Source: an uncultured Erythrobacter sp. (lineage in GTDB: Bacteria > Pseudomonadota > Alphaproteobacteria > Sphingomonadales > Sphingomonadaceae). From it: a stretch of DNA of 64,000 bases. Made by a program: the position numbers and the translations under genes. The notes beneath the pieces were generated by a model. That model had not been told where the DNA came from. It searched no databases and saw only the letters and a program-made list of their open reading frames with translations. The stretch is from the NCBI RefSeq assembly GCF_947499705.1, contig NZ_CANMPJ010000002.1, forward strand, positions 802,688 through 866,687. Reading direction: 5' to 3'. Positions 44,960 through 55,000 of this stretch are shown here, piece by piece; position 1 is the first letter of the stretch, and the number at the start of each line of letters is the position of its first letter.

Positions 44960-46179
44960 GTCCGTTCTGCCGCGCGTTTGAGCGCGATCCGAGCAGGATT
45001 ATGCCGCAGGCCCAGCTTGCGCTGGACGAACATCATGATCCGCAGCGGCAGGTAGAGAAAGCGCAAGGCCTGCGGAATGCGGTATTCTTCGAGCAATTCG
45101 TTATCATAGATGAACTCCGCCGCCTGTGAACGGCGATAGGCCGGATCATCTCGCAAATGCACAAGGTGCCGGCGGTCGAGACTATTGCCTATCGCGCTGG
45201 GTCCCCGCTCGGGCCCGCGCAAGCGTTCCATCGACGCATTTTCGAGCGCGGCCAGTTGCGTATCGCGTGCTGGCTGTTCCAGAATCTCCGGTGGCAAGGC
45301 TTGGCCCCAAAGGCGGTGGCATAAGATCAGGCCAAGCGCGGTGCAGCGCCCGGTCGCTAGGCCTTCCGAATGCGCCTGAAGCCGCGCGATTTCGCCGACA
45401 TCCAAACCCGCCAGAAGCGCTCGAATGTCCGCCAGCCATTTAAGGCGGTTCCAAAAAGACGTCGCCGCATGGACGCATAAATAGACGAATACGTCTTCGC
45501 GCCTGAAAGTTCGTAGCTGCCGGCCCGCAAGTTCCACCGTCTCGGTCGCCTGCGCGTTTCCGAGACCGGGAAGCAGGGTCGCTGGGGATTTCAGCCGGTG
45601 ATGCAGTTCCAGCGCGATCTGCCGCTCCGGCTGGAACAGCATGATGTCCTTTGCCAATCTGCGCCAATGATCGATGCGCCAGTCATCCCACGGCGGCTCG
45701 TTGCTCATCAATTGATAGCCGTGTGAGGCAAGGACCTGGCGTGCTGCTCGAAAATCGCTCCAATCGACCAGCAGATCGAGATCGACGCTCTGCCGCATGG
45801 TGGGGTCGCCATAGAGGGTCTGGCTCAAGAGCGGGCCCTTGAGCGTGATTGCTTCGATCCCGGCCTGACCAAGCGCTTCCACCGTTCGGACAGCTTCACC
45901 AGACAGCGACAGGGCCAGCATCTTTTGCCGCTCGGTGATCACTCCAAACCGATCGGGGGCTTCGATCCCGGCCCCCGTCAGAGCATCTGCAACCAGCATC
46001 GACAATTGATGGTGTTTGACCAGGAGCAAAAAGGGTTTCCAGCCTCCACCAAGGTCAGCGTAGGCTTCATAGCGTTCAAGAATTACCGCGTTGCGCTGCT
46101 CACTGCGCGGCCAGTCGGCGCATGCGACCAGCAGGTCGAACGCTCTGTCTTCGCTGGTCGAGGATGCAGTTCGGCCCAT
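44956..46179 (-). CDS. Nucleotidyltransferase-family protein (NTP_transf_5-like)
   Basis: A 407-residue protein resembling the uncharacterised nucleotidyltransferase family PF14907. The core is ITLKGPLLSQTLYGDPTMRQ followed by SVDLDLLVDW, in which the DxD pair would bind metal. A helical region with HHRLKSPATLLPG and VYLCVHAATSFWNRLKWLAD follows. Relatives occur in exopolysaccharide and peptide-product clusters, but no such genes are adjacent here, so the role is unknown. Confidence 0.75.
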   Translation of the reverse strand: MGRTASSTSEDRAFDLLVACADWPRSEQRNAVILERYEAYADLGGGWKPFLLLVKHHQLSMLVADALTGAGIEAPDRFGVITERQKMLALSLSGEAVRTVEALGQAGIEAITLKGPLLSQTLYGDPTMRQSVDLDLLVDWSDFRAARQVLASHGYQLMSNEPPWDDWRIDHWRRLAKDIMLFQPERQIALELHHRLKSPATLLPGLGNAQATETVELAGRQLRTFRREDVFVYLCVHAATSFWNRLKWLADIRALLAGLDVGEIARLQAHSEGLATGRCTALGLILCHRLWGQALPPEILEQPARDTQLAALENASMERLRGPERGPSAIGNSLDRRHLVHLRDDPAYRRSQAAEFIYDNELLEEYRIPQALRFLYLPLRIMMFVQRKLGLRHNPARIALKRAAERT

Positions 46180-46346
46180 GGCGCCACGCGTAGCGTGCCG
46201 GGCGCAGTCCGTCTAACCCGCCGACCGAAATCCGACAGGGCGCGCCCATGCGAGGCAGAAATCCGGTTTGCGAATCGGTTGCGCTTGGCTACCCAAGGGC
46301 TTGGAAAGCGCGGTGGGCGCTGTCCATTCAAGCCACAGGAGCAGCA

Positions 46347-47417
46347 ATGCGCATTCCTGGTTCGAGCAAAGCACTCAAAGGCTTGCCGTTGGTCGCGGCT
46401 CTCATTCTTACAGCTTGCGGCGCGAATGATGTCGAGCCAGTCCCCGAGGGGGCTCGCCCTGCCAAACTGCTCCAATTGACCGAAGCATCGACGCAGCAAT
46501 CGAACAGTCTGCCTGCCGTCGTGCGATCGGTACGCACGACCGATTTGGCGTTTCAGGTAGGCGGACAGATCACCGAATGGAATGCAATCGACGGAGCGCC
46601 TCTGCGCCGGGGACAGGTGATTGCGCGGCTTGATGCGCGTAGTTTTCAGGCGGCGGTCGAGCAAGCCGAAGCGCAATACAACAACGCCAACAGCGAATAT
46701 GAGCGCGCCCTGCGTCTGATTGCAGAGGACGCGATTTCTCGCAGTGTGGTGGAAAGTCGCGATGCGCAGCGTCAGGTCGCCAAGGCATCGCTCGATACGG
46801 CGCGTAAGAATCTGTCGGATACGGTGCTGCGCGCGCCTTTCAACGGCTTTGTCGGGCGCACCAGCGTCGAGCAATTTCAAAATGTCGCGCCGCAGCAGAC
46901 CGTGCTGGTGCTGCAAAGCCAGGCGGTCGAGGCGGTCGTCAACGTCCCGGCGAGCTTTGTGCTCAATTCTAACCGGGTGCGCTATTTCAACACGCTGATC
47001 GAGCTCGATGCCGCACCGGGACGTCAATTCGAAGCAACATTCCGTGAGGCGACCGGGCAGGCGGACAGTTCGACCCAGACCTTCGAAGGGCATTTCTCCT
47101 TTACCCCGCCATCCGACCTCGTGGTCCTTACCGGGATGACCGCGACCTTGTTCTTCGACACCGAAGACATCGACCAGGGCCAAGCGCCTGCGGGGGTTTC
47201 AGTCCCGCTGGCTGCGGTGATGGCAGAAGGAGATCAGCGCTATGTCTGGGCGGTGAAAGGCCGGGACCTCGTGCTTGAGCGTCGCAATGTGCAGATTGCC
47301 GAAGGAGTGGGTGAGAATCTCGTCGTGACCGACGGGCTTGCGGTTGGTGATACGATCGTATCTGCGGGCGGGGCATACTTGCAGGCGGGCGAGAAAGTTC
47401 GCCCGTGGCAGCAATAG
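46347..47417 (+). CDS. RND efflux periplasmic adaptor subunit (membrane fusion protein)
   Basis: A 356-residue lipoprotein adaptor. The signal peptide ends in LTAC, with the lipidated cysteine at residue 24. Lipoyl-type barrels flank a coiled-coil hairpin (DARSFQAAVEQAEAQYNNAN to LDTARKNLSDTVLRAPF), followed by GFVGRTSVEQFQNV. It bridges the inner-membrane pump and the outer-membrane channel encoded downstream. AGGAG precedes the ATG; the frame upstream of it is not part of the gene. First gene of a three-gene operon. Confidence 0.93.
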   Translation: MRIPGSSKALKGLPLVAALILTACGANDVEPVPEGARPAKLLQLTEASTQQSNSLPAVVRSVRTTDLAFQVGGQITEWNAIDGAPLRRGQVIARLDARSFQAAVEQAEAQYNNANSEYERALRLIAEDAISRSVVESRDAQRQVAKASLDTARKNLSDTVLRAPFNGFVGRTSVEQFQNVAPQQTVLVLQSQAVEAVVNVPASFVLNSNRVRYFNTLIELDAAPGRQFEATFREATGQADSSTQTFEGHFSFTPPSDLVVLTGMTATLFFDTEDIDQGQAPAGVSVPLAAVMAEGDQRYVWAVKGRDLVLERRNVQIAEGVGENLVVTDGLAVGDTIVSAGGAYLQAGEKVRPWQQ

Positions 47418-47436
47418 GTCGGCCCCGGACAGCTTG

Positions 47437-50400
47437 ATGGATTTCGCCGCCTATTCGATCCGCAATCGGTTGGTCATGTGGCTGGTGATCCTGCTTTCGT
47501 TGTTCGCCGGCTATTTCGCCTATGCCAACATGCCGCGCTTCGAGGACCCTGAATTTACGATCCGGCAGGCGCAGATTTTCACACCCTATCCTGGCGGCAG
47601 CCCTGAAGAGGTCGCCCGCGAAGTTTCAGCACCGCTCGAAGAAGCTTTGCAGGATATGGCCGAGGTAAAGGAAATCCGCTCGGTTTCGTCCGCCGGCTTT
47701 TCCGAGATTTCGGTCGAGATTAAGTTCGAGGCATCACCGACCAAAAGCGACCTTCAGCTGATCTGGACCAAGCTGCGCAACAAGGTGAACGATGCAGCCG
47801 GTGATATGCCGCCTGGCGCGCAGCCGAGCCAGGTGTTCGACGAGTTCGGCGACGTGTTCGGGATCTATTACGTGCTCACCGGCGAAGGTTATTCGATGGC
47901 CGAACTGCGCCGATATGCGAAGACTCTGCGGCAGGATCTGCTTTCAGTCCCCGGTGTCGGCAAGATCGACATTGCGGGCGAGCAGGATGAAGTCATCTAT
48001 GTCGAAATCTCGCGCCAGAATGCGGCTGCGCTTGGTTCGACAGTCAATGCGATTTTCCAGCAGCTCTCGACCCAGAACACGGTTGTGTCCGGCGGTACGG
48101 TCGATGTCGACGGCAAGCGGCTGATTATCACGCCTAGCGGCGATATCGATTCGGTTGAGGCCATTTCAAACCTGCTGGTTTCGTCCGCGGATGGCCGTGT
48201 GGTGCAATTGCGCGACATTGCGACCGTCACGCGCGACTATGCCGACCCGCCCGATTTTTTGGCTTATTACGACGGCGAACCGGCTCTGGTGTTGGGCATT
48301 GCTGCGGTGTCCGGCTCGAACGTTGTCGCGGTGGGCGAAGACCTGTCGGCAAAGCTGGCTGAGATCGAGCGCCAGCGCCCGGCGGGAATGGTGCTTCACG
48401 AATTCTATCATCAGGGAAAGATCGTCGAGAAGTCGGTGCTCGACTTCGTCGTCAATGTGATCATCGCGCTCGCGATTGTGATCGGCGCGCTGGTGATTTT
48501 CATGGGACTCAAGTCCGGTCTCGTGATCGGGATCGGACTGTTGCTGACCATCGCGGCGACGCTGGGGACGATGTATATGGGCAATATCCCGATGCACCGT
48601 ATTTCGCTCGGCGCGCTGATCATTGCGCTTGGCATGTTGGTCGACAACGCGATTGTGGTGACCGACGGTATTCTCACCGGATGCCAGCGCGGGCGGCGGA
48701 TTATCGATATTGCGAGTGATGTGGTGAAGCGGTCCATGTGGCCGCTGCTTGGCGGAACTCTGGTTGGTATTCTGGCCTTTGCGCCGATTGGTCTTGCCCC
48801 CGGCGATACCGCAGAATTCACCGGTGACCTGTTCTGGGTGATCCTGATTTCGCTGCTCTACAGCTGGATATTTGCGATCACGCTCACTCCGTTCCTGTGT
48901 TCGATCCTGTTCAAATCGGTTGAGGATCAATGCTCCGAAGGTTCGGGCGGCACGCCGATGGAGGAGAAACCATCGGGCAAGTTGATGCAGGGTTTCAAGG
49001 ACCTGGTCGCCAAGCTCATTGGCCTGCGATGGCCAACAATTGGCGGTGCGGTTGCTCTGTTCGCGGCTTCGGTTGCCGGGTTCAGTCTCGTCACCCCCGG
49101 TTTCTTTCCGGCCTCGACCACCCCGCAAATGGTAGTCGATTACTGGTTGCCCGAAGGCACCGATATCGACGTCACCGATGCCGACTTGCGTAAGTTGGAA
49201 GAGCACGTTGCGGGGCTTGAAGGGGTCGAGCATGTCCATACGCTCGTCGGGCGCGGGACGCTGCGCTACATGCTCGTCTATCAGTTCGAAAGCTCGAACG
49301 CTGCCTATGGCCAGATGCTGGTCAAGCTCGACGACTACCGGCGGCTCGACACGCTGATCCCCGAGGTTCAGCAATATATCGACGACAATTTCACGCAGGC
49401 GCAGGGCAAGGTCTGGCGCTTTGTGCTCGGCCCCGGCGGCGGGTCGAAGATCGAAGCTACCTTCAGCGGCCCTGACCCGCAGGTGCTTCGCCGTCTCGCG
49501 GCGGAAGCACAGGAGATCTACAAACAGGATGGCGGCGCGATCGCGATCAAAGACAATTGGCGTCAGCCTGTGCCCGCAATCGAACCGGTCTATTCGGAAG
49601 TCAAAGGGCGACGTGCCGGGGTCAGCCGTTCGGATGTCGGCGAAGCGCTTGCGCGTAATTATTCCGGTCAGCGCGTCGGCGTGTACCGCGAGAATGACGA
49701 CCTGATCCCGATCATGTCCCGCGCTCCCGAGAATGAGCGGCTCGATGTCTCTGGCATCGGAACGATCCAGGTGATTGGTCCGACCGGCGCCGCGGTTCCC
49801 GTCCAGCAGGTGACCGACGGGATCAACACCGTGTGGCGCGACAGCCGGTTGCGCCGCACCGATAATGTTTGGTCGATCAAGGCGCAGGCCGATCCAGCAC
49901 CGGGAGTGATCGCAGGCGACCTTCAAGCGCGGGTCGAACCATTGGTCGACGCGATCCCGCGTCCGCCCGGCTACAATCTGGTGTGGGATGGCGAGTCCGG
50001 GAACTCGTCCGAAGCCAATGGGCAATTGGCCAGCGCTATCCCGTTTGGCTTTGGCGCAATGATCTTGGTGGTGATCTTCCTGTTCAACGCGCTCAGACAA
50101 CCGCTGGTGATCTGGTCTGTGGTGCCTCTATCGCTGGTCGGGGTGGTATTCGGCCTAGTGGTCATGGGCGTGCCATTCGAATTCATGGCAATCCTCGGCG
50201 TGTTGTCCCTTGCGGGGTTGCTCATCAAGAACGCCATTGTGCTGGTCGATCAGATTGATCTCGAGATTGGCGAAGGCAAGCCGCGTTTCGATGCCTTGGT
50301 TGATAGCGCCGCCAGCCGTGTCCGGCCTGTTTTGCTCGGGTCTGGAACAACCGTGCTCGGGGTGATCCCGCTTTTCTTAGACGCTTTCTTCCAGTCGATG

Positions 50401-50562
50401 GCGGTGGTGCTGGTGTTCGGACTGACCTTTGCGACGGCACTCACGCTGGTGCTTGTGCCCGTGGTCTATGCGACGGTGTTCAGGATTTCGACCGATGAGA
50501 CCGCTGACAAGACCGATAAGGTAGATTTGAGCGACGGCGATCCGGAGGTTCAACCGGCATGA
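47437..50562 (+). CDS. RND efflux transporter permease (AcrB family)
   Basis: A 1041-residue inner-membrane pump with the RND layout: one membrane helix near residue 20, a large periplasmic loop, five to six helices (about 335-540), a second loop and the last helices. Family features include FTIRQAQIFTPYPGGSPEEV and the LGMLVDNAIVVTDGI helix, which contains the proton-relay aspartate. The subgroup looks like the hydrophobe/amphiphile efflux type; the substrate is not predictable. It starts 19 bases after the adaptor gene and overlaps the outer-membrane gene by four bases. Confidence 0.95.
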   Translation: MDFAAYSIRNRLVMWLVILLSLFAGYFAYANMPRFEDPEFTIRQAQIFTPYPGGSPEEVAREVSAPLEEALQDMAEVKEIRSVSSAGFSEISVEIKFEASPTKSDLQLIWTKLRNKVNDAAGDMPPGAQPSQVFDEFGDVFGIYYVLTGEGYSMAELRRYAKTLRQDLLSVPGVGKIDIAGEQDEVIYVEISRQNAAALGSTVNAIFQQLSTQNTVVSGGTVDVDGKRLIITPSGDIDSVEAISNLLVSSADGRVVQLRDIATVTRDYADPPDFLAYYDGEPALVLGIAAVSGSNVVAVGEDLSAKLAEIERQRPAGMVLHEFYHQGKIVEKSVLDFVVNVIIALAIVIGALVIFMGLKSGLVIGIGLLLTIAATLGTMYMGNIPMHRISLGALIIALGMLVDNAIVVTDGILTGCQRGRRIIDIASDVVKRSMWPLLGGTLVGILAFAPIGLAPGDTAEFTGDLFWVILISLLYSWIFAITLTPFLCSILFKSVEDQCSEGSGGTPMEEKPSGKLMQGFKDLVAKLIGLRWPTIGGAVALFAASVAGFSLVTPGFFPASTTPQMVVDYWLPEGTDIDVTDADLRKLEEHVAGLEGVEHVHTLVGRGTLRYMLVYQFESSNAAYGQMLVKLDDYRRLDTLIPEVQQYIDDNFTQAQGKVWRFVLGPGGGSKIEATFSGPDPQVLRRLAAEAQEIYKQDGGAIAIKDNWRQPVPAIEPVYSEVKGRRAGVSRSDVGEALARNYSGQRVGVYRENDDLIPIMSRAPENERLDVSGIGTIQVIGPTGAAVPVQQVTDGINTVWRDSRLRRTDNVWSIKAQADPAPGVIAGDLQARVEPLVDAIPRPPGYNLVWDGESGNSSEANGQLASAIPFGFGAMILVVIFLFNALRQPLVIWSVVPLSLVGVVFGLVVMGVPFEFMAILGVLSLAGLLIKNAIVLVDQIDLEIGEGKPRFDALVDSAASRVRPVLLGSGTTVLGVIPLFLDAFFQSMAVVLVFGLTFATALTLVLVPVVYATVFRISTDETADKTDKVDLSDGDPEVQPA

Positions 50563-51983
50563 TGAGACGTGCGCTTCTACCATTGACGCTTCTAGCCCCA
50601 TTGCTGGCTGGCTGTGCCACGCTCAGCACTGATGAAGACGTTGCCGAAGCCACGGCTGCTAGCCTTCCCACGCTTCCTGACCAATGGGCAGTCGATGGCG
50701 CGATACCGGGAGAGGTCAGGATCGGCTGGATCGAAGCAATTGGCGATCCGGTGCTCAGTCAGCTGGTGCTCGAAGCGCAGGCGAATAACCCTGACATTCG
50801 CGCCGCTGCTGCCAGCCTCGATTCTGCCCTGGCGTTGGTACGTCAGGCGCGTGCACCGCTATATCCGCAAATCAACGGGGTGCTGAATGTTGACCAAACC
50901 GACAGCCCGCAGCCATTTCAGCCGAATGACCCCGTCTACACCGGGACTGTGCAGGCGCAGTGGGAGGCCGATTTGTGGGGCCGCGTCCGATCTGGTCGCA
51001 ACGTTGCCTATGCCAGCGCGCAGGCGGTCGAGGCCGATTTTCGGTTTGCCCAATATGCGCTCGCTCAGGGAGTAGCATCGGCCTATTTTGCTAGCATTGA
51101 GGCGCAAGAGCAGGTTGGCGTCGCAACACGCACGGTCGAGGCACTGGCGGAGATCGATAGGATAGTCCGGGTTCGTTACCGCGAAGGTTTCGCGTCGCGT
51201 CAGGACACCGCGACCGCGGGCTCCGATCTGGAAACTGCCCGCGATAGCTTGGCGCAAGCGTTAGGTGGTGCGCGTTCAGCGCGGCGAGCCCTCGAAGTGT
51301 TGCTAGGGCGCTATCCGGCAGACCGAATTGCGTTGGTCGAAGAGCTGCCTGAGACGCCGCCTCCGCCCCCGGCTGGTCTGCCCTCAGAAATGCTGGAGCG
51401 ACGTCCCGATGTGATCGCGGCAGAGCGTAGAGTGGCGGCGGCGTTTGCCAGTCTTGATCAAGCGAAGGCCGCCCAGCTGCCAACAGTTTCGCTGACCGCA
51501 AGCGGCGGCGGCACTTCGACCGATTTGTTCGACATTCTCAACGGCCCGAACCTGCTCTGGTCGATTGTTGGGAATGTCCTCCAACCGATCTTCGATGGCG
51601 GATTGCGCGGCGCGCAGGAAGATGAAGCCGATGCCAATCGCCGTGCTGCCATCGCTCTGTATGCAAGCACCGCGCTGGGAGCTTTGCGCGACGTCGAGGA
51701 CAATCTCGATCAAGTGCAGGTTCTCGCCCAGCGCGAGGTCATTCTTGAAAATGCTGCCGAGGAATCGGGCACTGCCTATGCGCTGGCGCAGCTGCAATAT
51801 GCCGAAGGCGAGATCGCCCTGATCGATGTGTTGAATATTCAGCAGCGCTTGTTTGGCGCCGAGCGCAGCCTTGTCGCCGTGCGCCGTGCGCGGATCGAGC
51901 AATGGGTCACACTCAATCTGGCGCTGGGAGGCTCATGGGATTCTGGCCTTCCTTCTGAAACGCCGCCCGTTTTGCAGCCCTGA
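50559..51983 (+). CDS. Outer-membrane efflux lipoprotein (NodT/OprM family)
   Basis: A 474-residue TolC-like channel lipoprotein. The signal peptide ends in LAGC (lipidated cysteine 19). Two outer-membrane efflux repeats follow, the first with the conserved ANNPDIRAAAASLDSALALV stretch and the second with PSEMLERRPDVIAAERRVAA. It completes the tripartite pump begun by the two preceding genes. A strong terminator lies 17 bases after the stop. Confidence 0.94.
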   Translation: MMRRALLPLTLLAPLLAGCATLSTDEDVAEATAASLPTLPDQWAVDGAIPGEVRIGWIEAIGDPVLSQLVLEAQANNPDIRAAAASLDSALALVRQARAPLYPQINGVLNVDQTDSPQPFQPNDPVYTGTVQAQWEADLWGRVRSGRNVAYASAQAVEADFRFAQYALAQGVASAYFASIEAQEQVGVATRTVEALAEIDRIVRVRYREGFASRQDTATAGSDLETARDSLAQALGGARSARRALEVLLGRYPADRIALVEELPETPPPPPAGLPSEMLERRPDVIAAERRVAAAFASLDQAKAAQLPTVSLTASGGGTSTDLFDILNGPNLLWSIVGNVLQPIFDGGLRGAQEDEADANRRAAIALYASTALGALRDVEDNLDQVQVLAQREVILENAAEESGTAYALAQLQYAEGEIALIDVLNIQQRLFGAERSLVAVRRARIEQWVTLNLALGGSWDSGLPSETPPVLQP

Positions 51984-52000
51984 GGCCGAACGCATAGAAA

Positions 52001-52034
52001 AAGCCCGTCGGTGAGGAGGATCACCGACGGGCTT
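52001..52034. terminator. Strong bidirectional terminator after the efflux operon
   Basis: AAGCCCGTCGGTGA and TCACCGACGGGCTT form a perfect 14-base stem around GGAGGA, with A-rich and T-rich flanks on the two sides. It separates the efflux operon from the convergent autotransporter gene, whose stop is 37 bases away. Confidence 0.9.
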
Positions 52035-52070
52035 CTCTTGGCCTAGGCAGCCCAAGCCAATTTAGTCAGT

Positions 52071-55000
52071 TCAGAAAGCGAAGCGGATCCGCACACCTCC
52101 TGAATGCGATTGGTAGTCCGATGCGAAGCGGCCGCGATATTCCGCACCGATCGACAACCCGCCTTCGTTCACGAAGTCGACGCCAGCGGCGATGTCGAAG
52201 CGCGAGTCACCCGCTTCGTCGGCAATCACGGTGAAGGTGTCTGCGCCGCCGTTGAACGAGCCATTCACCGCCAGCGGATCGCTGCTCAGGTCATAGGCGT
52301 AGTCGACGCTTGCGAACGGGATCACACCGGTTTCCGCTTTGCCGGCCACTTTCAGGCCGAGCCGAGCTTCGAGGAAATCGGCGCTGTCGCTGTCGAGCGT
52401 CAGACCCAGACCGCCATTCTCGGTGAAGGTGTCACGCGAGAGTTCAGCGTAGCGCAGTCCGCCATTTGGAGTGATGACAACGCCGCCGGTCTCAATGTTG
52501 TAACCGACATTCAGGCTGCCATAGACACCATCGACATCGCTCTCACCAGTAATCGGCGAACCAAGCGCGGTCCGGCTGTTGTCGACGGAGCTTGTCGAAT
52601 AGCCAAGCTCTGCGTTGACATAGGCCTGTCCCAGATCGAACCCGGCATAGGCACCAATCTGGATCGCGTCGATTTCGCTCTCCGCACCGGCCAGACCTCC
52701 AGCTTCGACTTCGATGTCGGAGTAGTTGAAGAGCACACCAACAGTGGTGTTTTCGCCAACTTTCCCGTCGAGGCCGAGGGTGAAGCCCAGCGTGTCGGCG
52801 TCATATCCGAGTGAGCTGAGGCTGGTTGGATCGGCATCGGCGGTGCGGTAGAACGCTTCGCCCCACAGACCCACTCCGTTACCGCTTAGACGGTCCTGCA
52901 CTTGCGCGCTGGCGAGACGCTGAGCCTCGAAAATCTCGCGAGTGACACCGTCATTGATAGCAGGGAGCAAGGTAAGCGCCGCTGCTTCGAAATCAGTGGC
53001 CGAAGTCACGCCGTTCAATGCTGCGAAGACCGGAGCTGAGAGACGATTGTTCGCCGCAGCCGAAGTGATTGCACCGCCGAAGCTGTTGACGTTGGCATCT
53101 CCCGACACACCGGCAAGGTTTGCTGCGGCTGCGGTGATCGAGATCGATCCCAGATTGACCGTGTAGTCGATCAGGAAGTCGTCTTCGATCACGTTCACAG
53201 CCGTACCGTTATTGGTGAAAGTGCCGGTTTCGGTCAGAACGTCGATGGTCGAGCCAATATCAGCCTGACCGATCTGCGCCGTCGCAACATTCACGGCGCT
53301 GCCTGCGCCGAGCACCGTATCACCATCGACAGCCAGCGAGTCGACACCAAGGTCGAAGCCGAGCGTGCCGCCGACTGTCAGGTTGCCTTCGATAGAGCGA
53401 GCGCCGCTTACCGTGATCGAGCTTGCAGCATCGGTCGTCACATCAACTCCGCCCAGGATATCACCCGACAGCGTTGCTGTGCCTTCTCCGAATGCCAACG
53501 TGTCCGCGAATGCCGAACCGATGAAGTTGCCTTCCAACGAACCGCCATTCTGCACGAAGTTCAGAGCAGCGAGAGCTGTCGACGCGTCCACCGCAACCGG
53601 GCCGGTAATGGTTCCGCTGTTGGTAAAGGTGCCGGTGAAGGCTACGTTTTCAATCGACACAGCAGCGCCGGTCTCGGCAGAGATAGTGCCAGTGTTGACG
53701 ATGTCCTGATCAGCCGTGACCGTAGTTCCTGCACCAGCGCCGTTGAACAGACGCAAGCCTGCCGAGGCACCCGAAGCCTGCGCTTCGCCGCGACCTGCGA
53801 GCGTGCCGTCGTTGACGATGGTGAAGCTACGGAGGTCGCCGTCGCCCGTGCCGAGCTGCAACGAAACCGCTGAGCCAGCAACATCTGCGTCAACCACACC
53901 TGTGTTGTTAAAGGTGAAGTTGTTGGCTGTGCCATCGGCATAAACGGTGCCGTTGCGCTGTGCCCCAGTACCCAGGATCGATCCCGAGTTGTTAACGGTC
54001 AGGCCATTGCCATCGATGTTCAGCGCGCGGCTGCCCGAGGAAATGACACCCGAGTTGTTGACGACGGCTCCTGTGAAGTCGCCTCCGCCAGCAGGGGTTG
54101 GGTTGCCGAAATACAGGCCGTTTTGAACGCCAGAGATCGTGCCTGAGTTATCGAGCACGCCCTGGAAGCTCACGCCATTGACGAAGCGGATGCCAGCAGT
54201 TGTGCCGCTATCACCTTCACTATCGATGGTGCCCGAGTTGGTGATGTTACCAACGAACAGGCCGTCCGACGTGCCATCGAGCGCGCCCATATTGCGCGTG
54301 CGTTCGAAGCGCAGGCCATCACCGGCTCCCGGTACTCCAGCAGCGGCAGTGCCGCGGCCCTGAATCGTTCCAGCGTTGGTGATGTCGAAAGTGTTGCCAC
54401 CATCAGCAGCCGAAGCCAGCTCAACCGAGAAGCCAGCACCTTCGTTGCCTTCACCAGCATCGATCAGACCGCCTTCGAGGTTGTTCAACTCAAAGTTCTG
54501 AGCGGTGCTGTCTGCATAGACCGTACCATTGCGCTGATTTCCCGTGCCGATGATCGAACCCGAGTTGTTCACCACAAGACCGATACCGTCGATGTTCAAT
54601 GCACGGCTGTCAGAAGAGATCGTGCCAGCGTTGTTCACGACACCGCCGGTGTGATCTGCACCTTGACCGGCCACTGGGTTGCCGAAGTACAGGCCGTTTT
54701 GCGCGCCGGAAATGACGCCGCCTGCTTCGTTGGTCAGCGTGCCTTGCAGCCCGATGCCGTTGACGAAGCGGATACCCGCAGTGGTACCCTGTGTGCTCTC
54801 GGAATTGATCAGACCGGAGTTGACGATCGTTCCGTCGAAAACACCGACATTGCCGACATTACCAATCCGCACACCGTCGCCAGCGCCGTTTGTGGCTGCG
54901 CTTGCCTGACCGCGACCCTGGATCGCGCCGGAGTTGACGAGGTCAAAAGTGTTGCCGTCAGGTGCGGTCTCCGCACCAAAGCCCGACCCTTCATTGCCTT

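Noticed and set aside
48166..50100. A 644-codon open frame on the minus strand opposite the RND pump gene
   Set aside because: High-GC codon bias opens long frames opposite real genes. The product is rich in His, Arg and Asp without domain features, while the plus-strand frame is a clear RND permease.
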